Notes: generated from the letters alone by a model not told the origin. DNA of 64,000 bases from Nitrospira sp. (GCA_016715825.1 JADJXO010000003.1:62001-126000), one strand, 5' to 3'; shown: positions 44,326 through 53,595, numbered from the stretch's first letter. Made by a program: numbers and translations.

Positions 44326-45204
44326 ATGCCAAGTCTTCAATCGTTACGCCGTAAGATTGCGGCGTTCAAAAATACGCAGAAAATCACCAAGGCCATGAAG
44401 ATGGTCGCCGCGGCGAAGCTGAAACGGTCTCAGGACCGCATTCTGGCTGCTCGTCCCTATGCGCATAAGATGCGCGGGGTGTTGAGCAACCTGAGTCAGC
44501 GTGTGAATCGCTCTTCTCATCCCCTGTTGCAGAAGCGCGAGGGGAAAAAAGTCGAAGTGCTCGTCGTCACAAGCGACCGAGGGTTATGCGGCGGCTTTAA
44601 CGGCAACATTGTGCGCAAGAGCTCGGAGTTCGTCCGGCAATGTGAAGCGAACGGTCTCCACGTCAACTTGAGCCTGGTCGGCCGTAAGGGCCGCGACTAT
44701 TTTCGCCGCCGTGATTGGCCCATTCGCCAGGAATGGGCCGGGATTTTCGATAAGCTCAGCTTCGAACATGCGCTCGATATCGGGGCGGATCTGACGGATA
44801 ACTTCATCAAAGGCACGTTCGATGAATTGTATGTCGTCTACAACGAGTTCAAGTCCGCCATTCAGCAGCGGGTGATCGTTGAAAAGCTCTTTCCGATCGA
44901 TGCGCAGGAAGAATTCGGTTCTGCGCCGCACGAAGGGATGAGCGGGGGCGGGTACCTCTATGAACCGGATGAAGCCGAGCTGTTGAGTGCGCTGATACCA
45001 AAACATTTCCAAGTGCAAACCTATAGAATTTTGTTGGAGTCCGCTGCCGCCGAGCACGGTGCCCGCATGGCTGCCATGGACGGAGCGACGCGCAATGCCG
45101 GACAACTCATCAAGAAAGTGACGCTGTACTACAACAAAACCAGACAAGCAGCGATTACAAAAGAACTGATGGATATCGTCGGTGGCGCTGAAGCGCTGAA
45201 ATAA
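44326..45204 (+). CDS. atpG: ATP synthase F1 subunit gamma
   Basis: The 292-residue central-stalk subunit has both long helices: an N-terminal LRRKIAAFKNTQKITKAMKM and a C-terminal MDGATRNAGQLI segment. The Rossmann-like middle includes VTSDRGLCGGFNGNI. Gamma rotates inside the alpha/beta ring. A 101-base gap separates it from atpA, longer than the other spacings in the operon. Confidence 0.98.
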   Translation: MPSLQSLRRKIAAFKNTQKITKAMKMVAAAKLKRSQDRILAARPYAHKMRGVLSNLSQRVNRSSHPLLQKREGKKVEVLVVTSDRGLCGGFNGNIVRKSSEFVRQCEANGLHVNLSLVGRKGRDYFRRRDWPIRQEWAGIFDKLSFEHALDIGADLTDNFIKGTFDELYVVYNEFKSAIQQRVIVEKLFPIDAQEEFGSAPHEGMSGGGYLYEPDEAELLSALIPKHFQVQTYRILLESAAAEHGARMAAMDGATRNAGQLIKKVTLYYNKTRQAAITKELMDIVGGAEALK

Positions 45205-45234
45205 CCGACCCCGTTTCGTCGAAAGGAGCATCTC

Positions 45235-46677
45235 GTGGCAACAGGTACAGTCATCCAGGTCATCGGACCGGTTGTGGACGTCGAGTTCCCTCCCGGCCAA
45301 CTACCGAACATCTATAACGCACTCAAAGTCACCCAGGAAGAAAATAAGGCGGCGGGTACACCTGCCATTAAGATCACTCTTGAGGTGGCCTCGCACCAGG
45401 GGGAAAACCGAGTCCGGAGTATCGCGATGTCGACGACCGATGGTCTCACGAGAGGGATGGATGTGCAGGACACCGGAGCGCCCATCTCCGTGCCAGTTGG
45501 TCGTGAAACGCTCGGTCGCCTCATCAACGTACTGGGAGAGCCGGTCGATGAACGAGGACCAATCAAGGCGAAGAAGACGTACGCAATTCATAGGCCGGCC
45601 CCAAAACTGGAAGATCAAGAAACCAAGACCGAGGTCCTCGAAACGGGCATCAAGGTCGTGGACCTGCTCGAGCCCTACAGCAAGGGCGGAAAAGTCGGAC
45701 TCTTCGGCGGCGCCGGTGTCGGCAAGACCGTCATCATCATGGAACTGATCAACAACATTGCGTTGCATCACGGAGGATTCTCCGTGTTCGCGGGGGTTGG
45801 TGAGCGGACTCGTGAAGGGAACGATCTGTGGCATGAAATGCAAGAGTCGAAGGTCATCGATCCGGACGATTTTACGAAGTCGAAGGCAGCATTGGTCTAT
45901 GGTCAGATGAACGAGCCCCCTGGGGCCCGCCTCCGGGTCGCCTTGACCGGATTGGCTGTCGCCGAATTCTTTCGCGATGAAGAGAATCAGGACGTGTTGC
46001 TGTTCGTGGACAATATCTTCCGGTTTACCCAGGCCGGGTCAGAGGTCTCCGCGTTGTTAGGCCGTATGCCGTCAGCCGTCGGATACCAGCCGAACCTTTC
46101 GACCGAGATGGGGGCACTACAGGAGCGTATTACCTCAACGAAACGAGGTTCGATCACGTCCGTACAAGCGATTTATGTGCCCGCCGACGACCTGACGGAC
46201 CCGGCTCCAGCTACCGCCTTCGCGCACTTGGATGCGACGACCGTGTTGTCTCGCTCGCTCGCTGAGTTGGGTATTTATCCGGCGGTCGACCCGTTGGACT
46301 CCACCTCGCGTATTTTGGATCCACAGATTATCGGGGATGAGCATTACAAGATCGCGCGTGGTGTGCAGTCCGTACTCCAGCGCTATAAGGATCTCCAAGA
46401 TATTATTGCCATTCTCGGTATGGATGAATTGTCCGAAGATGACAAGATGGCTGTCGCGCGTGCGAGAAAGATCCAGCGCTTTCTGTCGCAGCCCTTCCAT
46501 GTGGCGGAAGCCTTTACCGGCGCGCCTGGGAAGTACGTCAAGCTCAAGGACACGGTCCGCAGCTTCAAAGAGATCCTCGATGGAAAATACGACCACTTGC
46601 CGGAGCAGGCCTTCTACATGGTCGGCCCGATCGAAGAGGCGGTGGCCAAGGCTGAAAAAATGGGCGTGAAAGTATAG
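45235..46677 (+). CDS. atpD: ATP synthase F1 subunit beta
   Basis: The 480-residue catalytic subunit has P-loop GGAGVGKT at 158-165, catalytic GERTREGNDL, and the beta signature ending in SAVGYQPNLSTEMG. It starts with GTG behind an AAAGGAG site, 30 bases after atpG. The 132-base region after it contains two hairpins before atpC. Confidence 0.98.
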   Translation: MATGTVIQVIGPVVDVEFPPGQLPNIYNALKVTQEENKAAGTPAIKITLEVASHQGENRVRSIAMSTTDGLTRGMDVQDTGAPISVPVGRETLGRLINVLGEPVDERGPIKAKKTYAIHRPAPKLEDQETKTEVLETGIKVVDLLEPYSKGGKVGLFGGAGVGKTVIIMELINNIALHHGGFSVFAGVGERTREGNDLWHEMQESKVIDPDDFTKSKAALVYGQMNEPPGARLRVALTGLAVAEFFRDEENQDVLLFVDNIFRFTQAGSEVSALLGRMPSAVGYQPNLSTEMGALQERITSTKRGSITSVQAIYVPADDLTDPAPATAFAHLDATTVLSRSLAELGIYPAVDPLDSTSRILDPQIIGDEHYKIARGVQSVLQRYKDLQDIIAILGMDELSEDDKMAVARARKIQRFLSQPFHVAEAFTGAPGKYVKLKDTVRSFKEILDGKYDHLPEQAFYMVGPIEEAVAKAEKMGVKV

Positions 46678-46680
46678 GGA

Positions 46681-46784
46681 GGCGGATGAACCGAGCATCC
46701 GCCTTGCTCGCGCAACCCGCGGTCTCGGAAGATCCTCGTTGGATGCGCGCAATGGAGAACGCCTCGCTTCCCCGCCTGTAGTGG
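46681..46784 (+). promoter_or_regulatory. Two hairpins between atpD and atpC
   Basis: GGCGGATG pairs with CATCCGCC (46682-46704), and CTTCCCC pairs with GGGGAAG (about 46768-46790). Neither has a T-run, so they are more likely RNA-processing or stability elements than full terminators; they could lower atpC expression relative to atpD. Confidence 0.5.
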
Positions 46785-46809
46785 GGAAGAGGTAAGAAAA
46801 GAGGAAGGA

Positions 46810-47232
46810 ATGCCAGGAACAATTCTATTAGAAGTTGTGACGCCGGAAAAACTGCTGCTGAGCCAACAGGTCGATGAGGTCATCGCGCCAGGGTCAGAAG
46901 GTGAATTTGGCGTGCTTCCTGGACATTGTCATTTTCTCTCGACGCTCCGCATCGGTGAACTCCGCTACCGTATCGGGGATCAGACGAATTCCATGGCTGT
47001 GCTTTGGGGGTTTGCTGAAGTCACGCCGACCAAAGTCACTATTATGGCTGAAGTTGCCGAGAAAGCCGAAGACATTGATGTTGAGCGGGCGACCACTAAA
47101 GTCGCTGATGCAGAGCGGCGCCTCCAAGCAGGAGGTTTGCCGTCAGAAGTGAAAGAAGCGCAAATCAGTCTTGAGAAGGCGCGCCTACGTAAAAAAATTG
47201 CCGAGCGCGCGAGAAAAACCGGTCACGCCTGA
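46810..47232 (+). CDS. atpC: ATP synthase F1 subunit epsilon
   Basis: This 140-residue protein has an N-terminal beta-sandwich (TILLEVVTPEKLLLSQQVDE, GSEGEFGVLPGHCHFLS) and a C-terminal helical hairpin (EKARLRKKIAERARK). Epsilon couples rotation to the c-ring and its C-terminal helices can inhibit ATP hydrolysis. It is the last gene of the F1 cluster. Confidence 0.97.
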   Translation: MPGTILLEVVTPEKLLLSQQVDEVIAPGSEGEFGVLPGHCHFLSTLRIGELRYRIGDQTNSMAVLWGFAEVTPTKVTIMAEVAEKAEDIDVERATTKVADAERRLQAGGLPSEVKEAQISLEKARLRKKIAERARKTGHA

Positions 47233-47367
47233 TACGCCGGGTTTACGTTTGATCTCTTCCTCACCACCTACGTTTTGTCCTTCGCTCCGTTTTTCCATGA
47301 CACTGTTTCGTTTCGACGCATCATAAGTGATTGCAAACAATAGACATTTGTCCGCGGAGTGGATTCC

Positions 47368-48336
47368 ATGATTACGGAATTCATCGTCACTTCCGGAGAA
47401 CAACCCAAGCGGTTAGATGTGTTTCTCGTGAATCGAGAACGGGATATCTCGCGGTCAGCCCTCCAACGTCTGATTGAGTTAGGCCGGATCAGACTCAACG
47501 ACCAGGTTGTGAAGGCGAGCCAGAAGATCAAGCCCGGAGATAGAATCACAATGGATGTGCCGAAGCCGGAACCGCTCTCTATCAGGGGGGAGGCCATTCC
47601 CCTTGACGTCCTCTATGAAGATGACTCGCTTCTTGTGCTGAACAAACCGTCCGGTATCGTCTCTCACCCGGCTCCAGGAAATTGGACGGGGACCCTCGTC
47701 AACGCCTTACTACATCATTTTCAGACATCGGGCGGAACGATTTCAACGATCGGCGGGAAGGAGCGACCCGGACTCGTTCATCGGCTCGACAAACAAACCT
47801 CCGGCATCATGGTGATTAGCAAGACTGATGTCGCACACCGAGCCCTCGCCGCACAATTCAAACTTCATAGCATCACGCGTGTCTATGAAGCGTTGGTCTG
47901 GGGAGTCCCGAAAAAAGGCCGAGGGGTCATTGAGCTGGCTATCGGTCGAGATAGCAAGGAGCGAAAGAAATTTTCGGCAAGGACCACGAGTCCTAAACAA
48001 TCGACGACGGAGTATGTGGTCGTCCGGCGATATGGCAAGGTGGCTGCCCACGTCATGCTCTACCCACGAACCGGTCGTACGCACCAGCTGCGGGTGCATC
48101 TCACTTCTTTAGGGCATCCCATTTTAGGCGATGACATGTATGGTGGGCGGCGGGTGTGTGTACTGGATGGGCTGACAATACCTCGGGTGATGCTCCATGC
48201 CAATACGCTGGGGTTCGTTCATCCCATGACAGGCGTGATGGCGCAATTCACGAGACCGGTCCCGGCGGATATGGAAACGGTGATGTGCGAGCTTGAACAG
48301 AAAACCATTCCAGTAGAGAATACCTCCAGGACATGA
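47368..48336 (+). CDS. rluD: RluD-family 23S rRNA pseudouridine synthase
   Basis: This 322-residue enzyme has an N-terminal S4 RNA-binding domain (KRLDVFLVNRERDISRSALQ) and the RluA/RluD catalytic motif with the active Asp in VHRLDKQTSG. The C-terminal LYPRTGRTHQLRVHL is also typical. RluD-type enzymes modify helix 69 of 23S rRNA, though RluA-family members differ in target. The ATG at 47368 has GGAG at good spacing; a GTG three codons earlier is the alternative. Confidence 0.92.
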   Translation: MITEFIVTSGEQPKRLDVFLVNRERDISRSALQRLIELGRIRLNDQVVKASQKIKPGDRITMDVPKPEPLSIRGEAIPLDVLYEDDSLLVLNKPSGIVSHPAPGNWTGTLVNALLHHFQTSGGTISTIGGKERPGLVHRLDKQTSGIMVISKTDVAHRALAAQFKLHSITRVYEALVWGVPKKGRGVIELAIGRDSKERKKFSARTTSPKQSTTEYVVVRRYGKVAAHVMLYPRTGRTHQLRVHLTSLGHPILGDDMYGGRRVCVLDGLTIPRVMLHANTLGFVHPMTGVMAQFTRPVPADMETVMCELEQKTIPVENTSRT

Positions 48337-48364
48337 CTCTCCACATATATTTTGCCGAGAATGT

Positions 48365-48778
48365 ATGCTGACCGCGGAATTTCTTGACGCCTTAGGCGGC
48401 CTGACGTCACACATCAAAATCTATGCCACAAAACTTCCGTCGGTCGTGCATTTGAAGGCGGTGCCGTCTGGAGTGAAGCCCTCATTGGAGGCCATCGATA
48501 GTTATGAAACCATTGTCTCTCGTACACGCAGTCAGACTGCCGGGACTCCATACAAGGGGCTGAATGAATCCTTGGTGTCATCGCTGGAAGCCTTTGAAAT
48601 GGGAAACCTTCTCGGGGCCGTGCAGCCATTACTCTTGGTCTTGGATCATCTCGAACGGCTGCAATCTGAAAAAGAAATCGAAGTCGGGCGACTCGATGAA
48701 CAACGATTCAAGGAGTACCGTGCAGCATTGCACAAAGTTCTTCCTGGAAATCGCCCGGAATTGGATAACCCAACCTAA
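48365..48778 (+). CDS. Hypothetical helical protein
   Basis: The 137-residue protein is predicted to be mostly helical with no signal peptide or membrane span. The C-terminal half has amphipathic helices (SLVSSLEAFEMGNLLGAVQP, LLVLDHLERLQSEKEIEVGR). It starts 29 bases after rluD and may share its transcript. No family recognised. Confidence 0.6.
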   Translation: MLTAEFLDALGGLTSHIKIYATKLPSVVHLKAVPSGVKPSLEAIDSYETIVSRTRSQTAGTPYKGLNESLVSSLEAFEMGNLLGAVQPLLLVLDHLERLQSEKEIEVGRLDEQRFKEYRAALHKVLPGNRPELDNPT

Positions 48779-48880
48779 CCCGCCCCGTGAACCCCTCAAG
48801 GAGTCGGGCTGCGAGACTGGCTAACGGCGACGGATACCGCGAATCGGACGAGCACCGAAAGATGGCGTCGGTCGGGGTGG

Positions 48881-49060
48881 TTAATGCCCCATCTTAGGCC
48901 CTAATGCGTTTGTTCCGGTCGTGACGAGTTTATATCGTACAACGGCGGCACAATGTGGGCATTTGGCTCTGACGGTCTCTTCGTCAAGGATCTCATACTC
49001 ATCAGGTTTGAGCCACATGAGTTGAAAACACTTCGAGCAGCTACGGACTTGCGTTGACAT
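48881..49060 (-). CDS. Small zinc-ribbon protein
   Basis: The ATG at 49060 gives 59 residues with two Cys pairs, CSKC and CPHC, typical of a zinc ribbon (similar to MJ0042-type motifs). A 50-base gap separates it from the divergent GNAT gene. Its role is unknown; such mini-proteins often bind nucleic acids or act as adaptor modules. Confidence 0.7.
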   Translation of the reverse strand: MSTQVRSCSKCFQLMWLKPDEYEILDEETVRAKCPHCAAVVRYKLVTTGTNALGPKMGH

Positions 49061-49109
49061 ACATTTCCTCGTACACTCCAAGAACATTTGAGAAATACTC
49101 TAATATAAG

Positions 49110-49541
49110 ATGCCGTCTACCCTCAAGTCCGTGGTTACCTATTCCCATCGGAGCCCACCCGAAGCCTTTCAGCTCTTACGCTTGTTCCATCAGGCGCCGT
49201 GGGCCAAGCAGCGGTCCCTTAAAGATGCCAAGGAGATGCTCCAACATACCGACCTGACGCTATGCGCATGGGACGGTGAGCAGCTTGTCGGGTTCGGGAG
49301 AGTCCTTACAGACTTTATCTACCGTGCCACGATCTGGGACGTCATCGTTGATCAGGCCTATCAGGGACAAGGGATTGGAACAGAAATCGTGAAGCGCATT
49401 CTCAACCACCCACGTCTGAGTCGGGTAGAACTTGTGTGGCTGTGTACGAGACGTCCAGGATTTTATGAAAGATTGGGTTTCACGTCAAAAGAGCAGACCG
49501 GGATGGTCTGGAGTCGAACAAAAGAGAGCCAAAAAGAGTAA
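49110..49541 (+). CDS. GNAT-family N-acetyltransferase
   Basis: This 143-residue GNAT protein has the acetyl-CoA binding motif DQAYQGQGIGTEIVK, the preceding WDVIVD strand and the C-terminal GFYERLGFT segment. It would acetylate an amine on a small molecule or protein; the acceptor is unknown. It is divergent from the zinc-ribbon gene. The final 40-50 bases of the gene are rich in polar codons. Confidence 0.9.
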   Translation: MPSTLKSVVTYSHRSPPEAFQLLRLFHQAPWAKQRSLKDAKEMLQHTDLTLCAWDGEQLVGFGRVLTDFIYRATIWDVIVDQAYQGQGIGTEIVKRILNHPRLSRVELVWLCTRRPGFYERLGFTSKEQTGMVWSRTKESQKE

Positions 49542-50065
49542 ACCACCGAATCACGCCGCCCCTTTCACGCCAAGGAAACAGATGATGGGCAACCGAGAAT
49601 CCAAGACCGGTCGGAAGTAAAGCGTTCCTCCGAAGAGGAAGGCGAAGGCGGACGCATTCCAGTCCTCATTCCGCCCGCCAGTGCCGACGCAATTCCATCA
49701 TTAGCGAATAACACCATAATCTGTCTCGCTCAACCCCCTTGATTCCGATGAAATGTACCCTCATACAGTGAACTACGTTAGCAATAACAGCTGCCTACAC
49801 GGCAGAGCTGCACTGCCAGGACCTCGTGATGTGAGGGCAATTCATTGTTCACCTATAGCGCATAAAGTAGAAGGTCCCATCCAGCATAGAAAGAGGAGCC
49901 GACTCTATACTGTAGTGCAGCACTGTAGTGCAGCCAAAAGAAAAAGTTTCATTGGGCAGGTCCATCTAGCATCTCCCGGCAATCACATACGCAGCCTTGA
50001 ATTCAGGCAACGATTCCTCTACATTGCATCGGCCTGGTATAGAACAAGCACTAAGGAGGATTCTG
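49542..50065. other. Intergenic region with a small tandem repeat
   Basis: This 524-base gap holds no credible gene. A hairpin TTCCTC/GAGGAA near 49624-49640 could end the GNAT transcript. Two adjacent copies of ACTGTAGTGCAGC lie at 49909-49934. The outer-membrane protein promoter probably lies in the last 150 bases. Confidence 0.5.
49909..49934. repeat. Two tandem copies of a 13-base unit
   Basis: ACTGTAGTGCAGC is repeated exactly twice in the upstream region of the outer-membrane barrel gene. The core CTG...CAG is partly palindromic, so it may be a regulator site. Confidence 0.55.
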
Positions 50066-50647
50066 ATGAGGAATGTCATGAAGGAATGTCTGATCGGTGC
50101 CCTGCTCGTTGGGGCGTCCATAGGCTACGGAGCTCCGGTTACATCGACGGCCGCAGAATGGGTACACGAAGGGATGGCAGAAGAAGGGCGGCTCACAGCC
50201 GGATTTCGGGTGGGGCCGAGCTTTACGACACAGAGTTCAGGAGTGTCTACAGTTGGGCCTCTTGTCAATTTTCAGGGCATGTACGATCTGAACCGATGGT
50301 TTCGTGTCGGGGCAATTATAGAATGGGAACGACACGGGGTGGATGTTGGAAGCGGCGGAGTTAGCACCATTTCTATTCTTCCGGTTAATCTCGAATATCG
50401 CCCAGGGCACTTTGGCCCCTTGGTGCCGTATGTTACGACCGGCATCGGCGTGAATGTCAACACGCATAATGTCTCGGATACGTTTGCATGGCGGGTCGGT
50501 GGCGGCATTGACTATGCCTTGAGCAACTTAATGGCGGGTGCGCCCAAAGGCCTCATGTTGAACGTGGAAACAGCGTGGAAGCGAAATCATCCGACGAGCG
50601 ACGCGTCCACCATCGGCCTGCTATTCGGAGTACGACACACGTTTTGA
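50066..50647 (+). CDS. Outer-membrane beta-barrel protein
   Basis: The ATG at 50066 follows an AAGGAGGA site and gives 193 residues: a signal peptide (CLIGALLVGASIGYGAPVTS), then alternating amphipathic strands (LTAGFRVGPSFTT, ISILPVNLEYRPG, YVTTGIGVNVN) and a terminal aromatic residue (GLLFGVRHTF), the usual mark of a membrane barrel. It belongs to the small OmpA/OprF-like barrel group without a peptidoglycan-binding domain. Confidence 0.85.
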   Translation: MRNVMKECLIGALLVGASIGYGAPVTSTAAEWVHEGMAEEGRLTAGFRVGPSFTTQSSGVSTVGPLVNFQGMYDLNRWFRVGAIIEWERHGVDVGSGGVSTISILPVNLEYRPGHFGPLVPYVTTGIGVNVNTHNVSDTFAWRVGGGIDYALSNLMAGAPKGLMLNVETAWKRNHPTSDASTIGLLFGVRHTF

Positions 50648-50702
50648 TTCCCACCGCTATATCCAATAGGTGGAGCGAGTGAAACCCTCGCGGGCCTCAA
50701 CC

Positions 50703-50733
50703 AGATTCCCCTGCTTGTAGAGCGGGGGAATCT
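50703..50733. terminator. Bidirectional hairpin terminator
   Basis: AGATTCCCCTGC pairs with GCGGGGGAATCT (11 of 12 positions). It lies between the convergent barrel-protein and metal-permease genes and could serve both. Confidence 0.65.
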
Positions 50734-50797
50734 CTCCCACGTTGGAACACTCAAACCCAGCTTCCAACAATCTAGTTTGGGTACAGTTCAGAATGCG

Positions 50798-51628
50798 TTA
50801 ATGGGAATGTGCCAGCCGTGCGTGTCTCGAGCGCTTGGGCGAGCAGAGCATGGCAATAAAGAACAGCGTGGTGGCTAACAGGACAATGGCTGGTCCGGAC
50901 GGCACGTCCCAGATAGCCGAAATGAGGACACCCGCTACGGAGGTGAAGATGCCGATGGCCGCTGAATACAGGGTCAGTGTCCGGAGGCTGTGAGTCAGCT
51001 GGTAGGCGGTCGAAGCGGGAATCAGAATCATGGCAAACACCAGAATTGCACCAACCGTCTTTAACGACACGACTACGGTCAAGGCGACGAGCGTCAGGAG
51101 AAGGAAAAAGATGTGTCGCGCAGGAACACCTGAGGCCTCTGCCATCTCTTGATCAAAGGCAATGAAATAGAGCTCCTTGGAAAAAACGACGATCAGGCCG
51201 AGCACCAGAATACTCAAGCCTCCGATGATGCGAATCTCCTCAGGAGTCACGGAGAGCACGCTGCCGAACAAGTATCCATACACTTCGGCATTGTAGGTTT
51301 TCATCAGCCCGATAAAAAGAATTCCCAGCGACATAGTCGTGGTGTAGAGAATGCCGATTGAAACATCCAGCTTCATCCGACCTCTTTCTTCCACCCAACC
51401 TGTAATCCACACGGTGGCGAGCCCGAAGACGATGGCCAGGAGCAAGGGGGGCCATCCTATGAGGTAGCCGAGTGCTACACCCGCAAAGGCTGCGTGTGAC
51501 GTCCCCGCGCCGACGAAGGCCAATCCCCGGAGTACGACAAACACCCCGATGATTGAGCAGAGACCGCCCACCATCGCGGCCGCGAGGAGGGAGCGTTGCA
51601 TGAAGTCGTAGGCGAGGAGATCAAGCAT
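50798..51628 (-). CDS. Metal ABC transporter permease (ZnuB-like)
   Basis: This 276-residue ABC-3 family permease has about eight hydrophobic helices, the start LLAYDFMQRSLLAAAMVGGL and the conserved GLAFVGAGTSHAAFAGVALG segment. It would form the membrane channel of a zinc or manganese importer. The C-terminal tail has several His. It follows the ATPase gene by 16 bases in one operon. Confidence 0.93.
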   Translation of the reverse strand: MLDLLAYDFMQRSLLAAAMVGGLCSIIGVFVVLRGLAFVGAGTSHAAFAGVALGYLIGWPPLLLAIVFGLATVWITGWVEERGRMKLDVSIGILYTTTMSLGILFIGLMKTYNAEVYGYLFGSVLSVTPEEIRIIGGLSILVLGLIVVFSKELYFIAFDQEMAEASGVPARHIFFLLLTLVALTVVVSLKTVGAILVFAMILIPASTAYQLTHSLRTLTLYSAAIGIFTSVAGVLISAIWDVPSGPAIVLLATTLFFIAMLCSPKRSRHARLAHSH

Positions 51629-51644
51629 GCTTTGGAATCACTGC

Positions 51645-52436
51645 TCAGTGGTGGTGGTGGTAATCCTCAACGATGACAAGGTCTTTCTCCGTAATCACCA
51701 GATCCTTGCCGTACACTTGGTGCAGAATATTAGGCTTGAGCACGTCGGCCGGAGGACCGGCGGCGAAGAGTCTAGTCTTGAGCAGTACCATTCGATCCAC
51801 CCTGGTTCGGATCATATTAATGTCATGCGTAATCAAAAGAACGGTCAATTTGAGCTCATCATGGAGACTCTGTACGAGCTCAATTACGTTGTGTTGCGCA
51901 GTGATATCCAAGCCGGTTGTCGGTTCATCTAGTATCAGGACTTTGGGCTGCTGAGCGAGCGCTCTGGCAATAAACACCCGCTGCTGCTGGCCGCCGGAAA
52001 GGTGCCCAAGCGCATCATCCCGATGAGATTCCATTTCAACCTGACGCAAAGCATCCAGCGCGATCGCACGATCTTCCCGTCCCGGTCGTTTGAACAGACC
52101 AAGGGCTCCGTAGCGACCCATAATTACGGTCTCGAGTACCGTCACAGGAAAGTTCCGGTCCACGACCCCTTTCTGCGGAAGATAGCCGATCATCGCACGA
52201 TGATGGCACCGAAGTTCATCGCAGGCACAGTCGAAGATATGAAGATGCCCTGTAATCGGAGCCAGTAACCCTAAGACGGCTCGACAGAGTGTGGTTTTTC
52301 CTGATCCGTTAGGACCGATCACTCCGACGAACTCACCGTCGTGAATCGTTAATGAAATATCGTCCAGGGCGATAAGCCCTGGAAATCCAAAGGAAGCATG
52401 ATCAAAACAGATGATAGGATCCTGAGGATCAGCCAC
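51645..52436 (-). CDS. Metal ABC transporter ATPase (ZnuC-like) with His tail
   Basis: This 263-residue ATPase has Walker A GPNGSGKTT, the ABC signature LSGGQQQRV, and Walker B VLILDEP. An unusual C-terminal tail ends in four consecutive His (YHHHH), which may sense or bind zinc. It is the middle gene of the importer operon, 47 bases after the substrate-binding gene. Confidence 0.93.
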   Translation of the reverse strand: MADPQDPIICFDHASFGFPGLIALDDISLTIHDGEFVGVIGPNGSGKTTLCRAVLGLLAPITGHLHIFDCACDELRCHHRAMIGYLPQKGVVDRNFPVTVLETVIMGRYGALGLFKRPGREDRAIALDALRQVEMESHRDDALGHLSGGQQQRVFIARALAQQPKVLILDEPTTGLDITAQHNVIELVQSLHDELKLTVLLITHDINMIRTRVDRMVLLKTRLFAAGPPADVLKPNILHQVYGKDLVITEKDLVIVEDYHHHH

Positions 52437-52483
52437 GGATTCACGGCTCCTTCCGCCGGCACACCACGTATTCTGAAGGGCAA

Positions 52484-53443
52484 TTAGTTGGTTTCCAAGG
52501 CGCCGGCCAATTGGAGCACATTATAGCGAAGCATGTCGAGGTAGGTCTCCGTGCCAGGCAAGCCACCAGGCATCGTCGTGAGGACCACCACACGGGCTTG
52601 CGTTTCTCTCGAAAGCAGGTCTGGGAGCCGTTGACTTAATTGAATCTCGGAGGCAATGACTCTTACGTGATCCTTTCTGATCTTTTGGATAAGGGATTGA
52701 AGGTGACGGGCTGAAGGCTCCGTACCGGACTGAATATGAATGGTGCCGACAATATGAAGGTCGAAGCGCTTGGCCAAGTATGGCCAAGCTGAGTGATGTG
52801 CGATAAAGCGCCGATCAGTCAGGACCCGAGTCCGATCGAGCAGTTCGTTTTGCAACAGTCTCAATCGCTGCTGGTAGGCCGCATGATTCGCGAGGAATTC
52901 AGCCTTGTGTCTCGGATCGGCTTCAATAAGGGCATCGGTAATATGTCGAAGCATGGTCAGAGCATTCACCGGGTCGAGCCAAATGTGCGGGTTGCCATCC
53001 TGGTTGGTCTCGTGGTCTCCCCCATGACGCTCCGCATGCGTATCGCCACCATCATGAATCAGGTCTACCCCGTTGGACGTTGTCACCACACGTAACGTTT
53101 TGCTCCCGGCATTCCTTACCAGGGACGAGACCCAGACCTCGAGCCCAAGCCCCACTTGGAATAACAACTGGGCCTTTCGTACGGCGACCAGATCGGTGGG
53201 CTTTGGGGAATAGGTATGCTCGTTCTCGTAGCCGTTCAATAAAGAGGTGACGCGCACATAGGGGCCACCGACCTGCTCGGTCAAATCCTTCAGGATCGGA
53301 ATCGTGACCACCACCGGGATGGGTTCACGGGCCTCTATCTTTGGAATAGACGGCGTGAGGGAACCGGCCAGAACGGTACCAAGAGCTAAGGCAGCACATT
53401 TCCAGAGGTAATTGACCAAAAACATCGGCGGGGACCCTACCAT
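52484..53443 (-). CDS. Metal-binding periplasmic protein (ZnuA-like)
   Basis: This 319-residue cluster A-I solute-binding protein has a signal peptide. Metal-ligand His residues are in ENEHTYSPKP, GNPHIWLDP and FIAHHSAWPY, with a terminal acidic ligand. A short His/Asp-rich loop (HAERHGGDHETNQDGNPHIW) before the second ligand is typical of ZnuA. The start at 53443 is the longest; an ATG at 53425 is also plausible. A 25-base palindrome upstream is a candidate metal-repressor site. Confidence 0.92.
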   Translation of the reverse strand: MVGSPPMFLVNYLWKCAALALGTVLAGSLTPSIPKIEAREPIPVVVTIPILKDLTEQVGGPYVRVTSLLNGYENEHTYSPKPTDLVAVRKAQLLFQVGLGLEVWVSSLVRNAGSKTLRVVTTSNGVDLIHDGGDTHAERHGGDHETNQDGNPHIWLDPVNALTMLRHITDALIEADPRHKAEFLANHAAYQQRLRLLQNELLDRTRVLTDRRFIAHHSAWPYLAKRFDLHIVGTIHIQSGTEPSARHLQSLIQKIRKDHVRVIASEIQLSQRLPDLLSRETQARVVVLTTMPGGLPGTETYLDMLRYNVLQLAGALETN

Positions 53444-53460
53444 CCACGTTACCCAGTGTC

Positions 53461-53485
53461 AACGACGTCCACCATGGAGGTCGTT
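53461..53485. promoter_or_regulatory. Palindrome upstream of the znu-like operon
   Basis: AACGACGTCC and GGAGGTCGTT form a 9-of-10 inverted repeat around ACCAT, 18 bases upstream of the substrate-binding protein start and between divergent genes. Position and symmetry fit a Fur/Zur-family or similar repressor site. Confidence 0.5.
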
Positions 53486-53595
53486 CTCCTTGGCCCTGTC
53501 CATTCGACTCCTTGACCGCTGGGATGAGTTCCATTAGCGTAGCGCACACCTTCACCCGAACGACTTCATGACAGAATGACGAAAGGATCAAACGA

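Noticed and set aside
49905..49940. Possible CRISPR-like or satellite repeat
   Set aside because: Only two directly adjacent copies with no spacer.
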